DNA from: Talinum fruticosum
Lineage: Eukaryota; Streptophyta; Magnoliopsida; Caryophyllales; Talinaceae
DNA length: 64,000 nt
Direction of reading: 5' to 3'
NCBI GenBank assembly: GCA_021018815.1
Contig: JAITYX010000012.1
Span: 7,117,001 to 7,181,000 of the forward strand
Part shown: piece by piece, positions 9,996 to 21,123 of the stretch
How the letters are laid out: the number at the start of each line of letters is the position of its first letter
Numbering within the stretch: the stretch's first letter is position 1
Program-made: the position numbers and the translations under genes
Notes under the pieces: generated by a model
Told to the model about the DNA's origin: nothing
Databases searched by the model: none
The model's input: only the letters and a program-made list of their open reading frames with translations

Positions 9996-12245
9996 CTCAA
10001 AAAGGACTTTAAGTATAGTTTGCTAAAACCTCATAGGTAATTAGTTTAAGTGAATAAGGTAATTAGTTTAAGTGAATTATTATCACGTGACATATCACAG
10101 GGAGAATGGCGATGCATTGTGGCAAGGCAGTCCGCATACTATCATCCCAGGAGTACATCGAGTCCACATACTGTAAGCGTTCAATTTTGAGTTCAGTTGA
10201 AGAATAGCAAATTGGTTTGAGGTTTGTAGTACAATCGCGAGGTCGCAAGTTCAACACCATTTGCACCAAAGGTTAAATATTTTTCTATTTTCTTTTTATT
10301 ATTTGTTCAAGTATCTTTTAAATATTTATATTTTTTCAAACTTATATATATAAATTTTCTATGGCTTTTCTTCTATTTTTATTTCTTTTCTTCATTTTTG
10401 CTATTGTTGTAATAAGTGCTTTTTTATGCTTAGAAATAAAATTTACAAAATATATTAGCAGATCTATTGTATTTTGATTATAAATTAAACTATTATACAC
10501 TAATGATTTGTTCATTATTCACTAAAAAACGTGCTACTGTTATTGTAATTCATACTCATTTTCTTTGTTCTTCTTTTTCTTTCTTGTAGGCTATTGTACT
10601 TCATTTTGAGTACTATTATATACTACTTAGTAAATATAAATGTAGGCTATGTAGCTTTAATGACTATTGTACGTCATCCTAAATATTATTGTACACTTTT
10701 TAGTTAGCAAAAATGTATTGGTGAAAACTATTGTATGTCATTCTGTACACAATGTATTACAACATCGTACATAAATTTTTTGTTTATTGAACAGTATTCA
10801 TGAGAATATTGTACACTAATGGTGAGACTATTTTTCACTAAAAATTATGCCATTTCTCACCAAAATAACACTTGTTCACCAAAGAAATTGTCCATCAAAG
10901 TAATGTGCCAAATACTGATAAATTCTTCCCCATTAAAACCCATTATTCACAAAACGAATTGGAGTTAAAATTATTTTACATTAAGGGTTAAAATTATCTA
11001 AACAATCCTAAAAGTACCAGCAGTACAAAAAATGTTTTGTTGTTTACTAAAAGTTTAGTTACTGTATATTATTGTTGAGATCTAAATTTTGAAATTTTAT
11101 GAATTATTATTTTCTAATGCTAAAATTAATATTAACAATTTCTTTTATTGTACACTAAAGTGAAAGTGATCTGGAACATGAAATATTAAATTATTCACAT
11201 AGGAGAAAATAATTCATGAGTGCATAAAAGATTTAATGAGATATGCCAAGGAAGTTATAATAAAGAAACAACTAAGTAATTGATGTCAAAAAAAAAATGA
11301 AAAGGTAAAAAAAAAAAAAACTAACAAAATGATGATGCAAACAAACAAAATTAAGGGGTAAGGGTGAAAAATTGATAAGTTGTACTTCACATGCCTTGAT
11401 ACTTCATCGTAAGCTTAAGATATTGGTTAACCATGACGCCAAATTCTTCAACCTATTCTTTGTAGAGATGAGTCAGTATTTAAAGCAATCTGGACTGGGA
11501 GTACGCGATGGACCATATCCACCGAATGACCTTAGAGCATTTCCAATGATGGATTTAAAGTTTGAATATGTTGGTGAGAACTATCCTCCGCCTAATTAAA
11601 AGATTCAATTTTTCTTCTATTATTTTTTTATTTCCACATCTTAAATATCTCAAATTTAGATCTTTAAATAAAATATTTTTCATGAAGCTCACAACTAAAC
11701 ATATTTAATTAAATTTTCTTATTCTATTTTCTGTTTTAATTTATTTTTATAAGTTGTAAAAAATAATTTTACATTATTTTCAGAGTGTCAAGTAATTATT
11801 TTATAATAAAAATATTAATTTAAAAATTTAATTCATAATATAGTAAATTTATAACTTTCACATATTATCAAAAAATACAATAACAAAGTTCGATAGTAAA
11901 TTTATAACTTTCATATATTTTTTCAAAAATACAATACTAAAGTTCAATAAAAAAATCAACTTTAAAAATATAAATTAGTTTCTAATTTTCATCCACAATA
12001 TTACAAAATAAAATTTTCTTTTAAAAAAACACACATATAATATTCAACTTTTAATTTAACATCCAAAAATTCTATTAAAAAAATACCCATTAAAAATGAA
12101 CTTTTATTAAAAAAAAAAGGGCTGAATATTTTTAAAAAAAGGTAAGTACAACAACTAATAGGTAGCCCTTCTCGCAAAGGTTCTACCTAAATTGTCCTCC
12201 ATTAAAATGGAGAGAAAAGAAGAAGAGGGGATAGAAAACCAAACT
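9996..12245. other. AT-rich spacer with repeated ATTGTAC words
   Basis: No gene is supported here. At 10033-10075 there is a short direct duplication of a word around GGTAATTAGTTTAAGTGAAT. Around 10225-10260, ATCGCGAGGTCGCAAGTTCAA resembles a pol III B box (SINE-like), but no A box is evident. From 10600 to 11160 the word TATTGTAC or ATTGTACAC recurs irregularly. A 75-codon ORF at 11372-11599 has no recognisable domain; its second half overlaps a MITE-like word (TTAGAGCATTTCCAATGATG, 11530) common in plant genomes. Poly-A runs occur at 11285-11325 and 12105-12120. Confidence 0.4.
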
Positions 12246-12249
12246 AAAG

Positions 12250-13095
12250 TAGAATAAATACAATGACCAAACTTGGCTACATAGTCAGCAGCTCAATTCC
12301 CTTCTCTAAATGTGTGATGAATAAAAACTTGGTTGCACATCCGCAGGAAAAATGAGTGTCTTAAATCGGCGTCTGGATTTTCCAAGGAACCCGGATTTCT
12401 CCTTTAATTGCTTTAATGACCGTCGGATTATCTCCTTCCAAAATGATAGAACGAAACCCCGCTTGAACTGCTGCTTTGACACCATTTCTCATGGCGGTAG
12501 CCTCCGCTCAAAGAACCGAGGATGACCCCAAATTTTTGCTCCGACTTGTAGGAATCTGTCATCCCAACTTCGATGATGAAACCTCCTACCGTCGTCGAAG
12601 AAGACCTTGAACCGTCGAAGTTGACTTTGACAAATCCTCCAGGTGGTTTGTGCCAACAAATAAGATGGTTGGAAGTATTGGCACGTAGTGAGGGGGAATG
12701 TGAGGATGAGTTGAAATGTTGATCTAGTCTCGCTCCTAGATTGCCATTCAGCCCAAGATGATTTGGCTCGAAGGATTGTGGCAATGGAATTGAAAGATCC
12801 ATTGTTGAAAACTTTATCATTTCTGCTCTTCCAAATACTCCATAACAAATGGATTAAACGGATCATCCGAGATGGTTTTCTCAGCCTTTTGAGTGTATAA
12901 ATAATATGATTCAAAGAGGGATTACGTAATTTGCTTAGATTCACCTTTAGCCACTTATGTCAAAAAGTTGTATCCTAGATGTCCATGAAACAAGGCATTG
13001 TGAAAAAGATGGTCACTTCACTCATAATGGTCTTGACAAAGCGGACAAATAGTGTCAATGTTCAACCTTCTTTTAGTTAGGTTATCCTGTGTTGA
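12250..13095 (-). pseudogene. LINE (non-LTR retrotransposon) zf-RVT and RNase H remnant
   Basis: Read on the - strand, the first part gives ICPLCQDHYE and DHLFHNALFHG (13060-12990), the zinc-binding region that follows LINE reverse transcriptases. It continues with LLWSIWKSRNDKVFNN (about 12840), then WHKPPGGFVKVNFDGS (about 12650), MRNGVKAAVQAGFRSIILEG (about 12495) with D-N, and a final HTFREGN-AADYVAKFGH block near 12300. This is the plant LINE-type RNase H (RVT_3) order W-K-P-P-G, N-F-D-G, A-L-R-G, E-G-D-N, R-E-A-N. Frameshifts and stops are present, and the RT itself is not in the window. Confidence 0.75.
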
Positions 13096-13526
13096 TAAAG
13101 CATTAAAAAAAAAAGCTAATGTGTCAAAAAATAAATGGATTTGAGCCGATCCCATTTGGAATCTACTATGATCCATTTTTCTCTGTCCTCTCGGGGATCT
13201 CCGATCGGGAGGAGGAGGTTAGGGTATTAGGCCCCGCTTTAGAGTTGAGATATTCTATTATGGGTGCTCTTAGAATTTTTGGTAGCACGAGGCTAGCCAA
13301 TATGTTTTTAAAATTTAAAACATATTAGTATGTTTTTATTTGTTTTATTTTTAACTTAATCTAAATAATCTCATAAAAAGAAAACTTCATCTAAATGAGG
13401 ATATTATTATCTTTTTATAAATCTGACGACCATTAAGACTAAAAATCACCTTAAAATTGTTCTAGTAAAGATGAGGGATCATATAATCTATTATCATATA
13501 CATGGTTCTCAACATAGTTTTCATAA
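13096..13526. other. spacer without recognised features
   Basis: It contains one short ORF (13119-13328) with no domain or coding character, then AT-rich sequence. I see nothing else here. Confidence 0.4.
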
Positions 13527-14194
13527 ACACATAAGGTGTCCCTAGGTAAGTTTTCGCATAAACTGGGACTATGATGACTTTTTTGTCACAACTTAGGTTA
13601 TAATTACCAAAAAACAATTTTGACATAAATATAATTAAATACGTACCTTCTAATGTGAAAATAGGTTATATATTTTGAATTACAGAAAATTTTTGACTAA
13701 ATTTAAAGTAATAAAAAATTTAAACTAATATAATTTATTTTTCTTTTGGATAAAATTAATAGGAAGGTTAAATTAATCATTAAGCTAATAGCCAGCCAAA
13801 GGTTCACCTTATCGTTCAGATGAGAGAAAACTCTAGCCCCCCGCCCCCACCCTCTCTCTTTCCTTTACTCCAGAAAACTCTACCTCCTTCTTTATCTATG
13901 AGGAACTACTATCAACTTTTTGTCAATTATAAACTCCAATTTCTATTTCTTTTATATTTTATCTAGTATTTTATCTATAAATTAATATTCTCTGTCAATT
14001 TGTAAGAGTCTCTATATACCCTCTTATATGGGTGATATTATCTTTCGCTTTAAGAGTAATTCTATCAATTTCTTTTCATAGTGTGTTAAGTTATATATAT
14101 ATGGTTGAATTTTTATGAATTGTCAAATCGGTCTACAACAAATATCAATTCTTAAAATTTAAATTACTACAATAAATAATTCTATTCAACGAGA
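13527..14194 (+). repeat. direct tandem duplication, unit 1
   Basis: It is the first of two adjacent copies of a noncoding AT-rich unit. Shared landmarks in order are CCCTAGGTAAG, GCATAAACT, GAGAGAAAACTCTAG, AGAAAACTCTA, TATTTTATCTAGTA, TATATGTGGTT-like words, TACAACAAATA, and an ACGAGA end. It is about 668 bp. It holds about 120 bp (13610-13730) that the second unit lacks. Confidence 0.7.
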
Positions 14195-14730
14195 AAACAT
14201 AAGCTATCCCTAAGTAAGCTTTTGCATAAACTTAGATCATAATTACTTTTCTGTCACAAAATTTTTAATTAAATTTAAACTAATATGATTAATATTTCTT
14301 TGGAATAAAACTAATAGAATTGTTAAATTAGTTATTAATCTAATATCCAATCGAAGGTTAACCTTGTCATTGAGAAGAGAGAAAATTCTAGTCTATTTCC
14401 CTCTCCTCTATAGAAAACTCTAACTCCTTATTTCTTAGTGGCTGTCATCAGCTTTTTTTCAACCGTAAATCTCAATCTTTCTTTCTCTCATATTTTATCT
14501 AGTAAGCTCTTTATAAATAAATATTATTTTTTAATTTATAAAAGTCTCTCCATATCCTCTTCTAATGTGTGGTATTATCTCTCGTTTTTAGAATAATCAT
14601 GTCAATTTTTTTAGTATTAAGCTATATATGTGGTTAAATTGTTAATTGATTGTCAAATTGGTTTACAACGAGTATCAACTCTTCGAATCCATATTACTAC
14701 AACAAATAAGTCTATTTAACGAGAAGGTTA
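14195..14730 (+). repeat. direct tandem duplication, unit 2
   Basis: It is the second copy of the unit, about 536 bp, starting near CATAAGCTATCCCTAAGTAAG and ending CTATTTAACGAGAAG. It matches unit 1 in landmark order with clear divergence, so the duplication is not recent. No coding potential is seen. It could be two LTRs or two MITE-like copies side by side, but I see no terminal inverted repeats. Confidence 0.68.
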
Positions 14731-14861
14731 TATAAAAATTATGCATCTCATTGTTAGAAGTCTTATGATGTAACAATGATTGAATGGAAGAATAGTGTTT
14801 AAAAGAATTTCAATTAGTTACTCATTCAAAAAGGTTTCAATTAATTTTTTTATTCAAAAAC

Positions 14862-15080
14862 TTTTTTTTTTAAGAAACAGTCAACACCATTCTAAAAAAG
14901 TGGCAATAGCCGGCCAACACTCATTTTGACTTGATCAGGACTATCTCGGGTTAAATTTAACAGGAGTCCTTTAATAGAGAATCTTTGTTGAACGTCTCGC
15001 GCACGCGCGGTAGTCGTGGGAATTCGAACGCCGAACATGGGAGCTCAGTATGAAGAGCGAACCACTGCCATCGAAGCCTA
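14862..15080 (-). mobile_element. SINE-like tRNA-derived retroposon
   Basis: On the - strand, GATGGCAGTGGTTCGC (about 15070-15054) resembles a pol III A box. About 35 bp downstream GGCGTTCGAATTCC (about 15030-15016) is a near-perfect B box. A GC-rich body follows, then a unique stretch, and it ends in a run of about ten A (the T run at 14863-14872 on the + strand). This order (A box, B box, body, poly-A) defines tRNA-related SINEs. A second tRNA-like word, ATGGTAGTGGACTG, at about 15187 suggests the unit may start further right or be two units. Confidence 0.5.
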
Positions 15081-15309
15081 GGGGATTTCATGCAGTTCAA
15101 CACCAGGCACCCGTCCCTAAAATAAAGTCCCAGGATCCGTGTTTCCGGCGCTCGATGACAGAGTGTGGGTCTACAGTCCACTACCATAGGGTAGAGGGGT
15201 AGGGGTTGGGGTTTTTGATGATCTGGTCATGCAAAAATCGTAGTAATGGAGGAGCACCCTACACTACTGCTCATCTCGGGTTCCAGTCACGGGCTCCTCA
15301 TAGGATACT

Positions 15310-16690
15310 TTTCTGTCTCTCCTCGTTTTCATTAAAAAAGTATAAAATATAAATTTTGTTTTTTAAAATAAAGAAGCCCCATCTGATGACAGTCCCAAAA
15401 TGTCCTCATCCTTGTCTATTTTCTCCGTATCTGATATATCGTGTTTCTCGTTTGCTCTTTTGCGTTCTGTGTTCCGGGCGCAACCAGAAAAAATGATAGG
15501 GAGCCTCAATATTTTTTCAAATTTTAATATATTAAGTCGCAGTCGTGTTACATATTTTACCTAGCGTAATGTTTTTTAATTCACACCTAATTTGGTTAAT
15601 GTAAATATATAACGAGTCACTTAAACAAATTTGTATTGATAGAGTAGTCTTTAATATTATACATAATATTTTATTTATTACCAATGAAGTCATGAAGTAC
15701 ATTAGATCTAAAATTCGATTTTCCAACCTATATTGTATTGTACTAATCTATGTTGCTCATCTAAACATAAAAAATATTTTTTTATTTTTTAAATTTTATA
15801 TAAGATAGAGACAATAAAAAAGTTGCAACAAAAATGAGAAAAAATTATAGACATAAGTTGTCAACAAAATGAAAAAAGTTGGCTTCAATGGAATAACTTT
15901 TGAAATTATCTCATTGAAGATTGAGACAATGGTTAATATATTCGACTTTTATTATATATATTATTAAGTTGTAAAAATATTTTTTTAAAATTTTAATAAG
16001 AAAGTAAACAAAATAACTATACAATAATCAAAATAATGATAAAAACAGTGAAGAATGATAGCATATAACGGAAATTTATTAAGAAAAACTTAGTTTAAGA
16101 TACTTAAGAAAATATAGTGCAAAAATTAGCAAGAGATACTTATCTCTATTCTAGAGCTCCAAACCACCCAACTAGCTTCAATTATGTGACACTTCTACAG
16201 CTCATTAATATATATATAGACAAAATTTGGAGGGGTGGACCATGGCCCCCTTTGGTCCCCCTGGTTCTGCCGCTGTGTGTTCCCCTCCGCTAGTTCGGGT
16301 AATTTCAGCCATTTTTTCTCTTTTCCTTTTTTTTTTTAATTCATCAATATCATGTGAGAGAGTTGAAAATTGAAATAACATCCAAAACTACATAAAGGGA
16401 AAAAGAAAAAGGAAATAATAGCAAGGTATTCCTAAAGAGTAAAATCGTCAAATGGTATCCATAAATATACATTTTGTATATATCTTGAGTTATTGAACTT
16501 TTTTCTTTATTCAAAAAAGTAGTTGAATGTTTTTTATGAAAAAGATAAATTTTATTAGCGAAAAGACATAAGATATCAATAAAGCTATTTACTTGATAAG
16601 AATAAAACAAAAATATCAAAATAGATCTTCATATCGACAAAATTAATAGCAAATATATTTACGTCTAATTTTAAACATGCGAGTATCAAT
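15310..16690. other. AT-rich spacer with one GC-rich dispersed-repeat word
   Basis: There is no coding sequence. At 16220-16282 a GC-rich segment, read on the - strand as GGCAGAACCAGGGGGACC then AAAGGGGGCCATGG, resembles a motif often seen in dispersed plant repeats. It ends in a TATATATAT run (16208-16217). The remainder is AT-rich sequence with no structure I can name. Confidence 0.35.
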
Positions 16691-18423
16691 CGTAGACACC
16701 GAAAACGTGTCACTCTTATCTCATTTATTTATGCTAGTTTAATTTTGTCAATCCAGTGAAGAAATCCCAGTCTTGTTTGCCAATTCATATCACGGTCGGA
16801 GTTTGATTGGCGTGATGGAAGCTAGTAAACCACAAAAAAACCCATTAGCACCACAAAAATAAGTCATTTTGTTTAGGCTGGCCCACAAATCCATTTTCTT
16901 TCGGTTCGACCAAGCTCACGTCAAGGCTCCGAATCGGAGAAGGCCGGCGTCGCACTTTAGGCCTCGCTGCTCGCTAAATGCAACATTTCATCTTCAACAT
17001 TCCACCCTAACACGGAGGTCAAAGTGTCCGTACGACGTCGTTTAGGCCGGCAGCTGCGCTTCATAGCTTTCCACCCCAAAACACCTGCGTTTTGCTCCAA
17101 ATGTCCAACCGAGGCACGAAAGTCAAATTCACCAAATAAGAGCTACTGAATGCTAATAGGTATTTTAATCTCTTGGCTCATTTTCATCTAACCATTACTT
17201 TACCACGCACCTTCATCATTTTCCTATACTACTCTACCTCCACAAACTTTACAAAAAGCCTCTTTTGATCTCGCTTGCCAATCGTCACACTTTCAAATCC
17301 GGTTTGTGCTTCAAGATCAGTAGGTGAGACAACCCGAGAGCGCTCAATTCATTCTCAATCCTCATTACGGTTTATTTAAATTTACGTCTTTTACCATTGT
17401 CCTTATTATGGATCAAGATGTAATCATTTTTAATTTCTCTCCACAAGCTATAATTTTTATTCTTCGCGCTTTCCTTTTTGCTTTCTTTTATCGCTTTCTT
17501 AATTGCTTTTATCGCTTTCTTCGCACGTTTGGTTGATTTAAATTTGGTATTCATATGTTTTATGCTTGATTGAAAACATTTTATTTTAACTCACAACTCG
17601 AATTAGTACAGATCGCTCTGTTGATGGATAGAATGGAATGGTTTATCTCTACATTTCTTACCTTCGCCCCTAACTCTAGATTCTCCGTTCTAAACCGATG
17701 GAGTCATTTTTAAACCTCTTTTAAATTTAGTTTTCCCATACTAATATTGGAAAAGTATTCTTTAATATTTTTGTTAGTTTTTATTCCTAAAACTTACCGG
17801 CGACTCTCCCTTTTCCATTTTATTTCTCATAAATTACATCTCGGCATTTCTAGTTTAAAAATGGTGAGAACATTTTTATTTTCTAAGAACCTATTCCATT
17901 TTATTTCTCTTAAATTGCATCTCGATATTTCTAGTTTAAAAATGGTGAGAACAAATTTATTTTCCGACGACCAAGGCCATTGGACCGAGACTCGATCCCT
18001 CAATCTCGACTTATGGTCAGCGCCGGTGAGTGGAGGGTGTTGGCTTTTGCCGGCGCCCGCCGGACATCGGACTTGGCTCTTGATCCAAACCGGTGTTGTC
18101 ACACCTTTTTGGCCCAAAAGCCTTGTGGCAAAATTTAACTCTTTCCTATTTTCTTAAATAATGAAATATCATCCCGAGACTTCCTAAAATTAATTTTTAA
18201 AATAAAAGATTAATAAAATTAATAATCACTACTTTGCTCAAACTATTTCAAATAAAAATAAAGAAATCGAAAATCTCAAAAAGAGGTGCACCTAACTTTC
18301 AAAAATAATTTTCAAAACCCTAAAAATCCGAAAGAGAGCCACATCCGCTCTATGGGAAACTCCGACCTATTGTGGTCCGCAACCCCCTATGCAGGGGTAT
18401 GGTGGGGAGTGCCGGTTCCTACA
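16691..18423 (+). repeat. Tat-type 5' LTR, + orientation
   Basis: It starts CGTAGACACC (a one-base variant of TGTAGACACC), carries the core word in reverse complement near 16797-16850, and ends GCCGGTTCCTACA. It is about 1,733 bp. It is followed at once by a primer-binding site, so it is a 5' LTR. Its U5 part holds a hexamer-like run of ATCGCTTTCTT (17480-17525) and an approximately 84 bp tandem duplication (17813-17970). The lysine-rich antisense ORF in the hexamer run is an artefact of that run. Confidence 0.75.
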
Positions 18424-18424
18424 G

Positions 18425-18440
18425 TGACGACTCCGCTCGG
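18425..18440 (+). promoter_or_regulatory. primer-binding site after the Tat-type LTR
   Basis: TGACGACTCCGCTCGG directly follows the LTR end. It matches the common plant gypsy primer-binding site TGGCGACTCCGCTGGG except at a few bases, so priming by the same tRNA 3' end is likely. The - strand element at 47680-47696 has the equivalent site in a different mutated form. Confidence 0.65.
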
Positions 18441-18670
18441 AATGTGTCACTTATTAAGAGGGTAAAATTTGAAAATTTAAATTGTGAGTTTTCTTAATGT
18501 GTTTTGTATTAGACATGTTGCATTTAGGAAACCTTGGACATAGTTACTTTTAATTTCGACCATTAGGCTTTACTCGTTAAAAACATCTTTTGGAAGAGGT
18601 CAAACTACCAACCCAGTGGACCCACCTAGGCTTGATTGTTTAGAAGATGGTTACTCTCCACTTATAGCGA
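18441..18670 (+). other. 5' leader fragment of the Tat-type element
   Basis: It begins CACTTATTAAGAGGGTAAAA and continues with words shared in order with the - strand leader at 47470-47680 (CATGTTGCATTAGG-type, GTTACTTTT, GGACCCACC, TTACTCTCCAC). It stops at about 18670 where the Athila LTR begins mid-sequence, so the rest of this element has been lost. Confidence 0.6.
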
Positions 18671-19293
18671 GATAAACTAAAACTACGCACACTTGATCAT
18701 TGAAAACTTAACAAAAATCCAATACATGGTAATTAAACCTCAAATAGCAAAAATGAAGAAGTAGGTTTATGCCCTTCAAGAACTCCACTTGAATCTCTCG
18801 ACTTCAAATAGAAATTCCCACAAACTCGCTTCAATCTTCTTCTTTAATTCTTCAAAAGTTTTAGGTTTGATGTGGATGATGAAGGTATGGATAGTAGAGA
18901 TGGATGAAAATGGTAGATGAACACAAGAATGAATCCTTAGTTTTTGATATTAAATAGCCATAAATAAGAACTCAAAACACCCAAAACTGCCATAACTTGA
19001 ACAACCACGTGAAATCTTTGCAGAAAAAGGAGCCACTCGGGCTGCCCACCTTCTCTCACTTTGATTCTTCTACCACGGTTTGGGGGTCCATAGAGGAGGT
19101 CCGTGATCAACTTGTTTTGACCAGAAATTTAGGAAAGTGGATTGTTTTGGCCTCAAAACCTTCACATTCACTTAAAAAACAAAAACACCAAGTGCAATTT
19201 GGAACTAGGGATATAAATCAAACATTTTAACCATAATATTCCCTAATCCACTACGAAATTCCCTAAAAATCAAGTCAAAATATGCTCCTATCA
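18671..19293 (-). repeat. truncated 3' LTR of the Athila-like element
   Basis: Words match 37405-38060 in order (TAAACTAAAACTAC, AACAAAAATCCAATACATGGT, AAAGTTTTAGGTTTGATGTGG, ATTCTTCTACCACGGT) and it ends CCTATCA before a polypurine tract, as the full LTR ends CTTATCA. The part equivalent to 36921-37404 is missing, so about 480 bp was lost where it meets the Tat-type leader. Confidence 0.8.
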
Positions 19294-19308
19294 AACTCCC
19301 CCATGCTA
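19294..19308 (-). promoter_or_regulatory. polypurine tract of the Athila-like element
   Basis: On the - strand GCATGGGGGAGTTTGATAGG runs into the LTR start TGATAGGAGC. A G-rich purine tract immediately upstream of the 3' LTR is where plus-strand DNA synthesis starts. A related motif recurs inside the element near 21048-21075. Confidence 0.65.
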
Positions 19309-21123
19309 GCTCCTTGTTTGTCCCCAAGCAAGTACAAGACTCAAACATAAACAAAAAGACTCAAAAAGAAAATTACGGACTCAAGATGAAAAAGAAAAAA
19401 AAATCTATTTACACATCCTCCTCGAGTAAGCATCGATAGAGTTCTCTAACAACTAAGTCTAACTAAGAATAGTCTAAAAGTAATGAAAACCATTAAGCAT
19501 AAGTAAGAGGAAAGCGTTCAGAGATATTTATAAGAATCACTCAATCAAGATCAAATAAATCACCACTAATCTCTAATGATAGCAAATTGCACATGTATGA
19601 GCATAAAACTAAAAAATTGAGAGCAAACCTCACTTTAGGGACACTCCTCTCATGTGTTTGAAAATATAACAATGAAGATTCTCTCAATACTCCCACCAAA
19701 GAAACAATCTACCATATGCTTGCTAAGAATTTCAACTCTCCACCACGAGTATGCAAATGCAAATGACAATTAAGAGGTCTTTTCAAGGGTCATGTAACGA
19801 GGTTAGGGGTAAAGGGTAAGGAGTAACAAATTATACGGGTAAAGCGGAGCTAAAAACCAAACTTGGAGCTAACTCATCAAATATCTCATATACACAATAC
19901 TAATGACTCATAATCATTCCAAATAAACCCGAAAAACCCATTGGAAACCACCTTAAATCTACACAAGCTAATGCCAAACACTTTATTTCTTATTTTTTTC
20001 TTTTTTCTAATTTTTTCTATTTCATTTTTCTCATTTTCATTTTTTTCATCTTTTCTCTTTTTTTTTGTTCAATTTTTTTTTTTGAATGGCAAAATAACAA
20101 ATTTACAATACTAGGGAAGTTTCCAATCTTCAACCCAAATGAAACTACACAAGTAGAGAAACTTTCAAGAATGAAATTTCACAATTATTCCCCATCAACC
20201 AAACCACAAAATTTACCACAATAACCCATATCACACTCAAAACACTCCAAGCAATGGCTTAAGGGTAGGATAAATGTATTTGGCCAAGACTTGTTAATGT
20301 AGATTCAATCAAAAAGAGTAGTCAAAGGCTAGAAAAGGGTTAAAAGCGGTAATTCATACATGAAAGGGTGGTGTTTTGGCTCATGTAGCTAACAAAATCA
20401 TCAATTGAATGCCTCTATCATTTTGTCAATGCAAATGCAAATGGCAATTTCGAAAAGATTCAAAGTAAGTTCTAGAGATTGCAACCAAGGTAGAGTCACA
20501 CATGGAAAACATGAGATTAATAAGAATGATTAGTCTTTTAAGGCTTAGTGGTCTCACGGGTTAAGGCTCAACAATCAATCCTAATTCAAGATGTTCCATA
20601 TGCCAAACTCACACCAAAAGATCAATAAGGGTAATCAATCATCTCTATCAAAGTGCAATTCTAAATCAAGATTTTTTATAAACTCTTTTCAAAAACATTT
20701 ATTAACAAACGGGTTATAAAAGATCAAACAAAGTCAAAAGAAAAACTACCTAACCTAAGAATCATCATCGGAGGATTTATTCAAGTAACCTAAAGTCTAA
20801 CCTAATTTTTTTTTCTTTTTTTAGATTATTTTTTCTAATTTTCTAATTTTTTAAATTAAAGCAATAAAAACTACCCCAACATGCAACCTAAATGCAAATG
20901 TAAAACCTAAAAATTAAAAAAAGAAACTAAAAACAAAAGAAAAATAAAAGAAAGTTAAGAAAAACTAAACTAAAGTAAATACAATGCAATTATGTACACC
21001 AATCTTTATATACACCATTCTTTATCAACCACGGAAGATACAAAAACTTCCTCCCATGCTAGGACAAACCATTGTCCTCAATGCAACTTAAGTATCAATG
21101 TAATGGGAAGAGAGAGAAAATAA
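19309..21123 (-). other. long 3' noncoding region of the Athila-like element
   Basis: About 1.8 kb between the third ORF and the 3' LTR, with no coding sequence. It contains T-rich runs at 19985-20095 and 20815-20860. Near 21044-21080 (- strand) it has GAGGACAATGGTTTGTCC followed by TAGCATGGGAGGAAG, resembling the terminal polypurine tract region. Long noncoding regions here are usual for Athila elements. Confidence 0.55.

Noticed and set aside
10225..10262. tRNA gene suggested by a B-box-like word
   Set aside because: No A box, no cloverleaf and no acceptor pairing could be found; at best a SINE fragment.
13119..13328. Small + strand ORF next to the LINE remnant
   Set aside because: No domain, no similarity to LINE ORFs on that strand, and composition like its flanks.
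17372..17554. Lysine-rich - strand ORF
   Set aside because: It is produced by a hexamer-like run in the LTR; a repeat artefact.
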